64,000 bases of DNA from Fimbriimonas ginsengisoli Gsoil 348 (GCA_945881865.1 CAMCVK010000001.1:248001-312000); one strand, 5' to 3'. Positions 23,422 through 32,044 are shown, counted from the stretch's first letter. Notes: generated from the sequence alone by a model not told the origin. Program-made: numbers and translations.

Positions 23422-24674
23422 GATATGGGAGATGTCTTGGAACCGATTGAAGTGACCGTGGAAGGAAACCCCTGCCCGATTCGGGTGATGAGCGGACGGC
23501 CACCGGTACGCAAGGTACCGGTGGAGACACCGATCCCCGGACGGTCGGAACCGGGCCGGAGGCGAGTGCTTACGATAACGGAGGAAACTTCATAGGGGTC
23601 GGACTGCCAGTCGGAGACCGGCGAACCGCACGACCCTCGGACGATGAGACGCGTTGGAACCAGCTTCCGCCGGAACGGGAGTTCCGGTTTGGCCAGTCGC
23701 TCGGCAAGGGTAGAAAAAAGCGTTTGGGCAAAGAGATCCCAGTTCATGCCTACGGTCGATAGGCCGGCTTGCTCCACGGCAAACGGCAGGTCATTTCCGA
23801 AGCCGACGATCGCGACGTCTTCGGGGATGCGCAGCCCGGCCGCCATTACTTCCTCAACGATGGCCGGAACCGACATATCGTAGGTCACAAAGATGGCGTC
23901 GGGTCGGTCGGCTTCGCGAAGGCGCATCCGAAGCAACCGCGGGTCTTCGTAGTCGCCCCAGTCCGGCGAGCTGAATACATAATCGCTTGAATACGCTCGG
24001 CGATTGCAGCAGTGATGCGCCTGAACGTATCCCTTGAACCTCAGAAGGCTGTCGTGGTGATGCGTGAAGTAGCCGCTGATGGCTACGCGCTTTCGGCCAA
24101 GCTTTAGGAGATGCGATACGGCATCGCAGGCGCCCTGCTGGTGGTCGCTCATCACCAGGTCGGTCGTATCGTCGCCAAGCTCGTGGTCCACCGCGATGAC
24201 CGGCATGGAAGCCTGAAGCCGCTTCATGAGCTCCGCATCCACGAAACCGACTTTGGGCCAGACCAGCGCGGCGGCAAACCCCTCTTGGCAGGCTTGCTCC
24301 AACGCGCAGATCGTTCCCTCCGGGAGGGAATCTACATGGACCAGCTCGTAGCCGTTCTGGGAAAGGATGGTGTGCAGCCGAAAGAAAAGCGACTTGTGAA
24401 CGGAATCGTAATGGTCGATGTACGCAATTCGAGACGACTTTGGCGTCGCCCGGCGGGTTTTGGCGACGACGCCGCGGCTGGGGATCGACTCGGCCCACTC
24501 GTCGTTGACAAGCTTAGCAAGGGCGCGGCGGATCGTGGTTCGGCTGGCCGAGAACCGCTCTTGCAGTTCGCGCTCGGTGGGGAGGAGTTCTCCATCGACG
24601 GTACGACCCAGGCGGATTTCGGTGCTAAGTGCATCCGCAATCTCCTCGAATCGATGTTGTCGCTCCATTGCCAC
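23388..24674 (-). CDS. GntR-headed, LacI-type ligand-binding transcription regulator
   Basis: 428 aa. Residues 1-75 form a GntR winged helix ([31 protein letters not shown]). Residues about 80-355 form a LacI/periplasmic-binding-type effector domain ([69 protein letters not shown]), as in AraR. About 70 extra residues rich in Ser/Thr/Gly/Pro follow the normal family end ([11 protein letters not shown]), reaching into the pseudopilin leader. GTG 24674 has TATCAT 6 bases upstream, so it may be leaderless. It faces the CE2-like esterase and probably senses a sugar; GATTC-N6-GAATC sites nearby are candidate operators. Confidence 0.85.
   Translation of the reverse strand: MAMERQHRFEEIADALSTEIRLGRTVDGELLPTERELQERFSASRTTIRRALAKLVNDEWAESIPSRGVVAKTRRATPKSSRIAYIDHYDSVHKSLFFRLHTILSQNGYELVHVDSLPEGTICALEQACQEGFAAALVWPKVGFVDAELMKRLQASMPVIAVDHELGDDTTDLVMSDHQQGACDAVSHLLKLGRKRVAISGYFTHHHDSLLRFKGYVQAHHCCNRRAYSSDYVFSSPDWGDYEDPRLLRMRLREADRPDAIFVTYDMSVPAIVEEVMAAGLRIPEDVAIVGFGNDLPFAVEQAGLSTVGMNWDLFAQTLFSTLAERLAKPELPFRRKLVPTRLIVRGSCGSPVSDWQSDPYEVSSVIVSTRLRPGSDRPGIGVSTGTLRTGGRPLITRIGQGFPSTVTSIGSKTSPISPDQGVRPIQG
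23500..23524. repeat. 10-base inverted repeat in the regulator C-terminal extension
   Basis: CCACCGGTAC (23500-23509), loop GCAAG, GTACCGGTGG (23515-23524). It lies in the atypical tail of the regulator frame, about 120 bases before the pseudopilin start, and may be part of that gene's promoter region rather than coding sequence. Confidence 0.6.
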
Positions 24675-24680
24675 GAGGAC

Positions 24681-24714
24681 ATGATATCACACTCTTTCCG
24701 AGATGGGAATACAA
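24681..24714 (-). promoter_or_regulatory. Promoter of the GntR/LacI-type regulator
   Basis: On the minus strand TTGTAT (24714-24709), 17 bases, TGTGAT (24691-24686); overlapping TATCAT (24686-24681) is exactly 6 bases before GTG 24674. Either box gives a leader of about 0-5 bases before the GTG. Confidence 0.45.
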
Positions 24715-24843
24715 AATGTTCCTTGGCTCTCATATTTGATTTACCGGTCACACATCCAGTAATTTTGCGGGTTTCTAGGCTATATCGTCCAAATCTTCCT
24801 CTAAAAGTACAAATTGTATCGGCAAATACACCAAGCCGGCGGA

Positions 24844-24872
24844 TTGATTCCATCGTGAATCCTCGCTATGAT
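24844..24872 (+). promoter_or_regulatory. Promoter of the CE2-like esterase with overlapping palindrome
   Basis: TTGATT (24844-24849), 17-base spacer, TATGAT (24867-24872), then 6 bases to ATG 24879: a good sigma-70 promoter giving a leaderless mRNA. GATTC-N6-GAATC (24846-24861) overlaps the -35 and spacer, where a repressor would block polymerase. Confidence 0.75.
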
Positions 24873-24878
24873 AGACCT

Positions 24879-25916
24879 ATGGTTCTCGCAGGCATCGTCG
24901 CCTTTCTCGCCGCTCCGGTTGCCATCACGCCGGCCGACCCTCGGGTTCATTTGGTCGGCCGTTTCGACCGGCGCGACCCGAAAGCGGTGCGCAGCAGTTG
25001 GCCCGGCACGGGTGTGGAGCTTCGGGTTCAAGGAGCCGAACTCGAGTTCACCGCCGAGGACACCGGCCAGAACTACTACCAAATCGAGCAAAACGGTAAG
25101 CCTACGCAGGTCATCAAGCTGAGCACCGGGCCAAACACGGTCAAGATTCCGATAGCGGATCCCAAGAAACCCACTTTGCTGCGCATTCTCAAGCGCACCG
25201 AAGCGTTCATCGGGGCCGTCACGTTCACCGGCTTCAAGCTTGCCTCCGGCAAGTTCCTCCGCGCGGAGCCACCGAAGCGCCGGCTCGAAGTCATCGGCGA
25301 TTCCATTACTTGCGGCTACGGAAACGAGGGCAAGAATCAGAACGAGAAGTTCAACGCGGAAACCGAAAACGCGTACATGAGCTACGCGAGCATCGCGGCC
25401 CGCCATGTTGGTGCAGAGGTCACCTTGAACGCATGGTCGGGCCGAAAAATGTATCCCGACAATACATTGCCTTCCATTTACGACCTCACGAATCCGCTGG
25501 ACGCAACGAGCGTGTTCGACTTTAAGGCTCCCGCCCCCGACGCCGTTGTGATCAACCTAGCAACGAACGATTTTGGAGCGGGGAATCCCGAAGAAACGGC
25601 CTGGGTCGGCGCATACGAAGCCTTCATTGCCCAACTTCGGAAGCACTATCCAAAAGCGGCGATCTATCCCGCCATCGGAAGCATGATGAGCGACGCCTAT
25701 CCGCCAAACGTGAAAGCCCTGTCTACATTGCGCGGCTACCTCACCCGAATGGTGGCAAGGCTCAACGCAAAAGGCGACGCGAACGTGCGTCTTATCGAGT
25801 TCGAAGGGCAGAAATTTGAGGACGGCATCGGCAGCGACTTCCACCCGAATATCGTGACTCACCAGAAGATGGCGGAGGTGCTCGTGAAAGCTCTCCGCCG
25901 CGATCTCAAGTGGTAA
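24879..25916 (+). CDS. Secreted CE2-like SGNH esterase
   Basis: 345 aa. A short hydrophobic N-terminus (VLAGIVAFLAAPVA) suggests export. Residues about 20-130 form a jelly-roll domain (VHLVGRFDRRDPKAVRSSWPG), as in carbohydrate esterase family 2. The SGNH domain shows GDSITCGYGNEG (nucleophile Ser about 142), LATNDFG and DFHPN (catalytic His). CE2 enzymes remove acetyl groups from xylan or glucomannan-type polysaccharides. ATG 24879 is set by the promoter and by MVLAG at the signal peptide. It is divergent from the GntR/LacI-type regulator, its likely controller. Confidence 0.85.
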   Translation: MVLAGIVAFLAAPVAITPADPRVHLVGRFDRRDPKAVRSSWPGTGVELRVQGAELEFTAEDTGQNYYQIEQNGKPTQVIKLSTGPNTVKIPIADPKKPTLLRILKRTEAFIGAVTFTGFKLASGKFLRAEPPKRRLEVIGDSITCGYGNEGKNQNEKFNAETENAYMSYASIAARHVGAEVTLNAWSGRKMYPDNTLPSIYDLTNPLDATSVFDFKAPAPDAVVINLATNDFGAGNPEETAWVGAYEAFIAQLRKHYPKAAIYPAIGSMMSDAYPPNVKALSTLRGYLTRMVARLNAKGDANVRLIEFEGQKFEDGIGSDFHPNIVTHQKMAEVLVKALRRDLKW

Positions 25917-26468
25917 TCACTGCGCCAAGATGTCGGCTGCCGTGAACCGCTCGCTTTCGGCCCGCTGGAACAGCCAAACCAGCGGGTCGCGCGACTTCCC
26001 AATCGTGCAGCCATCGATGATGTTGAACGCAAGAAACAGGTCCCAGTCCTGAATCGTCTTGCGCATTACGCTCCATCGATTCTCGTTGAACCGACCCTGG
26101 CGGGAGTCTTGCTGGTACAGCGCGAACGGCTCGTCGTGCAACTGCACCATCTCCAGCAGGTCGAGATCGTCCAAAAACTCGGCCAAAAAAGCCCTTGCCA
26201 GGCTGGCGTGGCTCTCGGGGTGCGCGATCGCGACTCCCGGTTTCGACTCCGCCTTGAACGTATCGTGAACATGAATCAGAAGGCGAAGCTTCCAAAACTC
26301 TTCTTCGGATAGTCGAGACCGCAATTGAGTTAAGTTGGACTCTAGCTCTTGAATGTGTTGGGCGACGCTACCTTCCGGGTGCCCTTCTCGCGGTTCGCCC
26401 CACTCGATATTTGCTTGGTATCGCGGGTCGGCACAGATGGCATCAAAGGCGGTTCGGTATTTTTCCAT
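25917..26468 (-). CDS. HD-domain-like protein
   Basis: 183 aa. HPEGSVAQHIQE, then LIHVHDTFKAE, gives the His...His-Asp pattern of HD-type metal-dependent phosphohydrolases. A third His is in QLHDEPFAL. Substrate unknown; the motif set is incomplete enough that loss of activity is possible. ATG 26468 has TAACTT 6 bases upstream. Its stop abuts the esterase stop (TAA then TCA on the plus strand), with no spacer. Confidence 0.65.
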   Translation of the reverse strand: MEKYRTAFDAICADPRYQANIEWGEPREGHPEGSVAQHIQELESNLTQLRSRLSEEEFWKLRLLIHVHDTFKAESKPGVAIAHPESHASLARAFLAEFLDDLDLLEMVQLHDEPFALYQQDSRQGRFNENRWSVMRKTIQDWDLFLAFNIIDGCTIGKSRDPLVWLFQRAESERFTAADILAQ

Positions 26469-26519
26469 GACCGAAAGTTACCGATCCCGGTGCTCCGGGA
26501 CCGGTGACTTTCCTCACGG

Positions 26520-27902
26520 CTACTTCGTGATCGTGATGGCGTCGACTTCTTTCCCGTCCATGTCGATCTGAACCAGGCTTAGCTTCCGGCCGTTGATCTT
26601 AACGAAGCTGAAGCCGTAGTCGGCGATGTAGTTCGCCTGGTAAGGCTTCCACAGTTCCGGCTTGTTGTTCAGGTCGTTATTGTAGAGGGGAGCCCCACCG
26701 GCACCATCCACGATGTAAATCACGCCTTTGGCGCGAGTGATCTTTTTGCCGTCGTACTTCTTGTCGACCGGCCAGTCGTCCTTAGCAAGCTCGACAGTGG
26801 ACTTCCCTGCTTTGTCTCCGGTCTGCATCGGGAAGGTTCGCTGATAGTTGTGGACGTGACCGTTAAATACGATGTCCACCTTGCCGGCTTCGAAAAGGTC
26901 GGCGACCTGTCGCATTTGTTTTTCTTGCTGGTGCGTCGCACTGGAATGGAAGCCCGGTTGGTGGAACGTGACGAAACGCCACGTCTTCTTTGCCGCCTTG
27001 GCGAGGTCTTCTTTCAGCCAGTTTCGAAGTTCAGGATCGCTCCAATCGACGTACCGGTTCGCGTCCAGCACCGTCCAATGCGAATTTCCGTACTCAAACG
27101 AGAAGTTCGACATGCGCGGGTATCGGCCCCCGGCGGCCTTCAGGATGGCGTTTTGTCGTTCAAACGGGCCGCTCAGCGTCGGCGTGCTCTTTCCTCCGAC
27201 CGTGGTCAGCGGGCCATTCAGCGGCTGCGTCCAGTAGTAGTAGTAAGCGAGAAGGTCAGGATTCCTGGCCAGTTCACGATCCAGGATGTCGTGATTACCG
27301 GGAACGCCGACGGTCAGGGTCGAACTAATCAAGGGCGAACCCGTCTCGGGCGAAGCCGTCTTGCCGGTGTAGAACGGGAAAAAGTTCTTCTGGTACTCGG
27401 AGATTCGGCCGCTGTTGTAGACGATGTCACCGGTCAGGACGAGAAAGTCGGGTCGCTTCAGGTAGGTCTGGTAAGAGATTTTTGCTTGCTGCGGAGTGTT
27501 CCGGCCGCAGTCGCCAAAAACGGCGAACGTGTACGCCTGCTTCTCCGTTTTCGGCGCGGCGACCTCGCCTTCGTACACCACATTGCCGTCGTGGCTAAGC
27601 GTGTAGCTCAATTTTTCGCCGGGCCGGTAGCCGGTGAGGATGGCCGTGTAGACGCGGTGCGGCTCGGCGGTTTCGATGTTGACGTTTCGGTACGAAACGC
27701 GGGCTTGCTTGGTCTCTTTGCCCTGCGTAAAGCTGAGCCTGTAGGTTGCCACCGCGTTCGTGGTGTGCCAGGTGATGGCAAAGGAATCGGCACCGTTGGC
27801 GATGCGGTCGCCAAGCTGAACGAACGGCAGTTGCGTGACTCTTGCTTCGGTCTGGCCGAACGCGAGGGCAACGGGAATCAATCCGAGGAGCAGGAAACTC
27901 AT
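26520..27902 (-). CDS. Secreted purple-acid-phosphatase-like metallophosphoesterase
   Basis: 460 aa with a signal peptide. Residues about 20-115 form an Fn3-type N-terminal domain (FAITWHTTNAVATYRLSF). The catalytic domain has all metal motifs in order: GDCG, GDIVYNS, GNHD, FHQPG and NGHVHNYQR. The C-terminal VDGAGGAPLY fits purple acid phosphatases. It would release phosphate from esters outside the cytoplasm. It is divergent from another phosphoesterase (28031), and both may respond to phosphate; that is inference. AAGAAG precedes the ATG. Confidence 0.88.
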   Translation of the reverse strand: MSFLLLGLIPVALAFGQTEARVTQLPFVQLGDRIANGADSFAITWHTTNAVATYRLSFTQGKETKQARVSYRNVNIETAEPHRVYTAILTGYRPGEKLSYTLSHDGNVVYEGEVAAPKTEKQAYTFAVFGDCGRNTPQQAKISYQTYLKRPDFLVLTGDIVYNSGRISEYQKNFFPFYTGKTASPETGSPLISSTLTVGVPGNHDILDRELARNPDLLAYYYYWTQPLNGPLTTVGGKSTPTLSGPFERQNAILKAAGGRYPRMSNFSFEYGNSHWTVLDANRYVDWSDPELRNWLKEDLAKAAKKTWRFVTFHQPGFHSSATHQQEKQMRQVADLFEAGKVDIVFNGHVHNYQRTFPMQTGDKAGKSTVELAKDDWPVDKKYDGKKITRAKGVIYIVDGAGGAPLYNNDLNNKPELWKPYQANYIADYGFSFVKINGRKLSLVQIDMDGKEVDAITITK

Positions 27903-27926
27903 TCTTCTTAAACGATATCCCGTGAT

Positions 27927-28022
27927 TGTTAAGGAATGCCCTGGCGCCCGCCAGGCTTGTAGGCGATCATCCTGGGTGAAACCTTAACACTTTCTGCCGC
28001 CGGGCGGTGGCAGAATCAAACC
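27927..28022. promoter_or_regulatory. Divergent control region with nested inverted repeats
   Basis: The 128-base gap holds an outer pair TGTTAAGG (27927-27934) / CCTTAACA (27982-27989), an inner hairpin CCTGGCG-CC-CGCCAGG (27940-27955), and a near-perfect hairpin TTCTGCCGCCG / CGGTGGCAGAA (about 27991-28015). They lie between two divergent extracytoplasmic phosphoesterase genes. Confidence 0.45.
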
Positions 28023-28030
28023 GGATACCG

Positions 28031-30562
28031 ATGATTACTGCCGCTCTCGCCCTCGTGCTTTTGAACCCAACATCGACGGGTCGGCACATCACGCCGATCG
28101 GCCGAAGCGTGGAGGTCGGCGGCTTCCCCGTGAACGCGGAGCTTTCCCCGGACGGGAAGTTCATCGCCGTCGTGAACGGCGGAACGACGCAGAACCTATC
28201 AATCCTGAGCGCGGCTACCGGCAAAATCGTCAGTCAGAAGAACTACGACGGCAAGGGGCCCAACGGCGAAGGCAAAGACGGCCTCTACTTCGGCGTCCGG
28301 TTCGTGCGGGACGCTGCCGGAAAGACCTTGCTGTTCACGAGCCACGGCGCGGGCGACCGGGCCGACGCGCAAGAACTCTCGCCGGAAGGCAAACTCGTTG
28401 GACCGGTGACGAGCTACCGCTCACAACGGCCGCTGTTCGGAACCATCATGCCGACGTTCTTCGCCGGGCTGGCCATCAGCTCGGATGCATCCAGCATCTA
28501 TGCCATCGGCAACCAGTCGTTTGCGCTTTCCGACTACGAGGGTTCGATTCATCGCTTTGCCGCCGGGAACTCGAAGCCGACTAAGTCCGCCAAGCTGCCG
28601 GGCTTTCCGCTCGATGCCGTGATCCTGACGAAGGGACCCTCGAAGGACAAGAAGCTGTACGTTTCCTGCGAGCGCGACGGCATCGTAGCTGTCGTCGATG
28701 CGGAAACGCTGGCCGTCATCAAAACGATTCCGGTCGGCGAGCAACCTACTCACCTGCTCCTCGACGCCAAGCAAGAGAGCCTGTACGTCGCGGCATCAAA
28801 CAGTGACCAAATCGCCGTTATCGACACGCGGCGTGACGTCCGAACGGACACGATTCTGGTTCGCCCCGCCGAGCAGCGCGGCTTGCCTGGTGCGGCCGGT
28901 CTCGGCATGTCGCTTTCGCCGGGCGGCGAGACGCTCTACATCGCGCTGGCCGATCTGAACGCCGTCGGCGTCGTCGACCTCAAGGCCCGACGCCTCATCG
29001 GCTTGATTCCGACCGCGTGGTATCCGACCGACGTCATTGCGGCGGGCAAGAATCTCTTTGCTGTGGTGGCAAAAGGAAGCCGAACGCGCGTGCCAAACCT
29101 GCCGCCTCAAAACTCCAGCCGGGACGAGCAAATCAACGGCGACTCCGGCCCGAACATCCGGATGAACCAGCGTGGAATCGTGACCCGAATTGGCTTGCCG
29201 ACGGTCGCCAGCCTGGCAAAACACACCCAGCAGGTCCTCAAGAACAACTTCCTCAGCCGCATCTCGCGCGCGCTTCCCAAGCCCCCGGCGGGCATCAAGC
29301 ACGTGGTCTACATCGTGAAGGAGAACCGAACCTACGACCAGTTCTTTGGCGGCTTGAAGCAAGGCAACGGTCGGCCCGATCTGGTGCTCTACGATCGAAG
29401 CGTCATTCCGAACCAGACCGCACTTGCCGAGCGGTTCGTGCTCTTGGACAACTTCTACGCCTGCGCCGAGATGAGCGCCGACGGCTGGTCGTGGGCGACC
29501 GCTGGAATCACCAGCGAGTACGTCCAGCGCAACGCGCAGTACGAATACTCCGGCCACAAGCGCGAATACGACTACGAGGGGCAGAACAACGGAACGCCCG
29601 CCGATGCCCGCGGGATGCGAAACGTGAACACGCCGCCGGGAGGCTACATCTGGGACAACGCACTTCGGCACGGAAAAGAGTTCCGAAACTACGGCATGTA
29701 CATCGCGGCCGGCGTTCCGGTGCGCGACAAAGAAGGCCGACCGATTGCCGACGACAACTCGATCACGATGCGGGCTTTCGAGGGCCGATATGACCCGAAC
29801 TTTCGGATGTACGACATGGACTACGCCGAGAGCGACGCATGGGAGCTTCACGGCAAAACCTATCCAAAGCATCGCCGGACGTTTGGGGCCAACGGCGCAA
29901 AGAGCCGCGTCGAAGCGTGGCGCACTGACTACGCTCGGCTGATCAAGGAAGACAAGGTTCCGCCGTTGATGCTGGTTCGCTTCGGCAACAACCACACCGC
30001 CGGCACGACCCCTGGATCACCCACGCCGACGGCGATGATCGCCGACAACGACTTTGCCCTGGGCCAGTTGGTCGAGACGATTAGCAAAGGTCCTAAGTGG
30101 AAGGAAACGTGCATTGTCGTCGTCGAGGACGACGCGCAGGGTGGCTACGACCATGTGGACGGCCACCGCTCGATCTGCTTTGTCATTTCGCCGTACGTAA
30201 AGAAGGCGACGGTGAGCAGTCACTTTTACAATACGGACAGCGCGCTTCGAACCGTGGAGTGGCTGCTTGGGATGAAGCCGGCAAACCAGTTCATGGCTAC
30301 CGCCGAGCCGATCGCGTGTTTTGGTGCGAGACCGCTGAACGACGCGCCGTACGAGGCGATTCTGCAAAAGCCCGAGATTTACCGCGAGAACTTGGCCACG
30401 GCCTATCGCGCCGCCGATTCGGCCCGGCTGTTCCACACCTACCGCGAGGAGTCTGCTCCGGACCGCGAACTGGCCGACATCCTATGGGGCGATGCCAAGG
30501 GTGCGAAGTCGCCGCGCCCGAAGGTGATCGGCCAGAAGGTGATTTCGCCCTATCGAGGGTAA
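28031..30562 (+). CDS. YVTN beta-propeller / phosphoesterase (phospholipase C-like) fusion
   Basis: 843 aa from ATG 28031, which gives a signal-like start (MITAALALVLLNP). Residues about 20-400 are YVTN-type propeller blades (VEVGGFPVNAELSPDGKFIAVV, GEQPTHLLLDAKQESLYVA, LSPGGETLYIALADLNAVGVV). Residues about 425-800 are a phosphoesterase of the PF04185/alkaline phosphatase superfamily (HVVYIVKENRTYDQFFG, WATAGI, VRFGNNHTAGTTPG, VVEDDAQGGYDHVDGHRS). Members hydrolyse phospho-diester or monoester bonds outside the cytoplasm. The propeller may dock it to a surface. The last 13 bases overlap the convergent membrane-protein gene. Confidence 0.88.
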   Translation: MITAALALVLLNPTSTGRHITPIGRSVEVGGFPVNAELSPDGKFIAVVNGGTTQNLSILSAATGKIVSQKNYDGKGPNGEGKDGLYFGVRFVRDAAGKTLLFTSHGAGDRADAQELSPEGKLVGPVTSYRSQRPLFGTIMPTFFAGLAISSDASSIYAIGNQSFALSDYEGSIHRFAAGNSKPTKSAKLPGFPLDAVILTKGPSKDKKLYVSCERDGIVAVVDAETLAVIKTIPVGEQPTHLLLDAKQESLYVAASNSDQIAVIDTRRDVRTDTILVRPAEQRGLPGAAGLGMSLSPGGETLYIALADLNAVGVVDLKARRLIGLIPTAWYPTDVIAAGKNLFAVVAKGSRTRVPNLPPQNSSRDEQINGDSGPNIRMNQRGIVTRIGLPTVASLAKHTQQVLKNNFLSRISRALPKPPAGIKHVVYIVKENRTYDQFFGGLKQGNGRPDLVLYDRSVIPNQTALAERFVLLDNFYACAEMSADGWSWATAGITSEYVQRNAQYEYSGHKREYDYEGQNNGTPADARGMRNVNTPPGGYIWDNALRHGKEFRNYGMYIAAGVPVRDKEGRPIADDNSITMRAFEGRYDPNFRMYDMDYAESDAWELHGKTYPKHRRTFGANGAKSRVEAWRTDYARLIKEDKVPPLMLVRFGNNHTAGTTPGSPTPTAMIADNDFALGQLVETISKGPKWKETCIVVVEDDAQGGYDHVDGHRSICFVISPYVKKATVSSHFYNTDSALRTVEWLLGMKPANQFMATAEPIACFGARPLNDAPYEAILQKPEIYRENLATAYRAADSARLFHTYREESAPDRELADILWGDAKGAKSPRPKVIGQKVISPYRG

Positions 30563-30918
30563 CGGTTGTTGCGACCGGACGTGAGGTCATCGAGGGCGTC
30601 GTCAACGGGGTCATCGAATCGCCGCTTCACTTCGCGGTGATCGGCGTCCCAGTTACCCAGGATGAAGATCAGGACGATGGCACCGATCGCGCTGAGGACC
30701 GCCAGGAACGGAATGCCGGTTCGGTCGGGAATGATGCCCGCAACCACGACGGCGGGGAACGCGATCAGCCCCCAGGTCATCAGCCACAGAAACGTCACGA
30801 TGGGCCGGTCGTCCGGATCGACCCGGAACGGGGCGATAAGAAACCGCCCTATCGTCCGCAGGATTCCATATCCGCACCCGGTGCCACAACCGTCGGTATC
30901 GACATTTATGTCATCCAT
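30550..30918 (-). CDS. Small membrane protein with Cys/Gly N-terminus
   Basis: 122 aa. An N-terminal CGTGCGYG cluster is followed by two transmembrane segments (about 41-63 and 70-88) and an acidic/Arg-rich soluble tail. No family is recognised. It starts 3 bases after the PhyH stop, so it is in that transcript. The 3' end overlaps the phosphoesterase gene by 13 bases. Confidence 0.6.
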   Translation of the reverse strand: MDDINVDTDGCGTGCGYGILRTIGRFLIAPFRVDPDDRPIVTFLWLMTWGLIAFPAVVVAGIIPDRTGIPFLAVLSAIGAIVLIFILGNWDADHREVKRRFDDPVDDALDDLTSGRNNRYPR

Positions 30919-30921
30919 CTG

Positions 30922-31701
30922 TCAGTCCGTAGAAGCCGACTTTGCGCGTTCGTCGCGCGCCGTCTGCTTCACTTCGTTCCAGGGGAAGCTGCGGTTGCCG
31001 GGGTAGGGCTTAGAGCCTAGTCCGGTGCCCAGTATGAGCGCCCGGCGCGGGATCGTCGACGTGTTCGGGCCGGCGTAGTGCGCGGTTCGGTTGCGGTGGA
31101 TGGTGATTCCACCCGCCGGAAGCGGGCACGCGACGGCGTCTTTCACCAGGTCCAGGTTCACCATTTCGAGTCCGTGTACCCGCACGTCGCCGCCAATCGG
31201 TCGGTGCTCGGTGATCTCCCACTCGTGGCTTCCCGGCATAAACCAAAGGCAGCCGTTCTCCAGCGAGGCTTCCTGCAGCGGCATCCAGATGCTGGCGTTT
31301 TGGTACTGCCACGACGGGTCCCAGTAGGCTTCGTCTTGGTGCCAAGGCGTCGGAGCGCCCATGCTGGCCGGTTTGAAGATGGCGTGGGCGAGGTGCGCCT
31401 GCGCCGGAGGACCGAAAAGCTGCTCGGCAATCTGAGAGATCACCGCCAGGTACTTCCCTTGCGTCAGCTCGGGAGCGTATTTGGCCGGGTTCAAAATCTG
31501 GGGCAGCGAAGCTTCTTTGCCGTCCTCGTCGGCTCCCGCGAGGTCGAACTGGTCGCCGCTGTCACGTCCGGCGCGGGTTTCGAACATCCGGTCGTAGACC
31601 TCTCGCATCCAGGCGAGCTCAGTGTCGTCCGTCACCGGGGTTTCAATGGATAAAAAGCCGTTTAGATGAAAGAAGCGAATCTGCTCTACGCTGAGTTGCA
31701 T
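30922..31701 (-). CDS. Phytanoyl-CoA dioxygenase (PhyH) family protein
   Basis: 259 aa. Fe(II)/2-oxoglutarate oxygenase: TPWHQDEAYWD gives HxD (H121, D123), the distal His is in the HRNRTAHYAGPN segment (about 200-206), and a following Arg would bind 2-oxoglutarate. GCLWFMPGSHEWE is typical of the family. Substrates vary widely, so none is assigned. ATG 31701 is chosen because GATAAT lies 6 bases upstream and the preceding in-frame 27 residues are low-complexity. Confidence 0.85.
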   Translation of the reverse strand: MQLSVEQIRFFHLNGFLSIETPVTDDTELAWMREVYDRMFETRAGRDSGDQFDLAGADEDGKEASLPQILNPAKYAPELTQGKYLAVISQIAEQLFGPPAQAHLAHAIFKPASMGAPTPWHQDEAYWDPSWQYQNASIWMPLQEASLENGCLWFMPGSHEWEITEHRPIGGDVRVHGLEMVNLDLVKDAVACPLPAGGITIHRNRTAHYAGPNTSTIPRRALILGTGLGSKPYPGNRSFPWNEVKQTARDERAKSASTD

Positions 31702-31837
31702 TCCCTTATTATCTCCAAACGGCTTCCCGTTTCGGTTTCCTACGGCTGCGGGCGCCGGGTTTTGGGTCTGCGTCCTTTGCATCTACCCCCAGGATTCGCG
31801 TTCGGCAGCCCAAATTCATCGGGCAAGTTTCGAAATC

Positions 31838-32044
31838 TTAAACGCCGAGTTCGGCTTTCAGCTCAGCAATGGATTCGAGGAGTCGAGGATTCTCGGGTTC
31901 GCCGCGCCGGATGGCAGAGTCCCGGTGCGATTCATAGATTTCGAGCGCGCGCGTTTTGAGAGCAATCACCGAATCTTCGGTCATCGCTTCGCTCCATCGC
32001 ATCGCGGATGACGCGGATTCGGAATCTGATTCTGGCAAGTTCAT
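31838..32044 (-). CDS. Small hypothetical helical protein
   Basis: 68 aa from ATG 32044, or 48 aa from ATG 31984 (MTEDSVIALKTRALEIYESH). The C-terminal part is charged and likely helical (NPRLLESIAELKAELG). It is the only plausible gene in the 573-base stretch 31702-32273; the rest of that stretch shows a hairpin near 32216 and no other coding signal. Existence is uncertain. Confidence 0.45.
   Translation of the reverse strand: MNLPESDSESASSAMRWSEAMTEDSVIALKTRALEIYESHRDSAIRRGEPENPRLLESIAELKAELGV

Noticed and set aside
24111-25916. 601-codon plus-strand frame that would join the regulator region to the esterase
   Set aside because: The first 256 codons run antisense through the regulator gene; the promoter and the signal peptide place the real start at ATG 24879.
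28796-29995. 399-codon minus-strand frame
   Set aside because: Shadow of the propeller/phosphoesterase gene; His/Val/Arg-rich with no motif.
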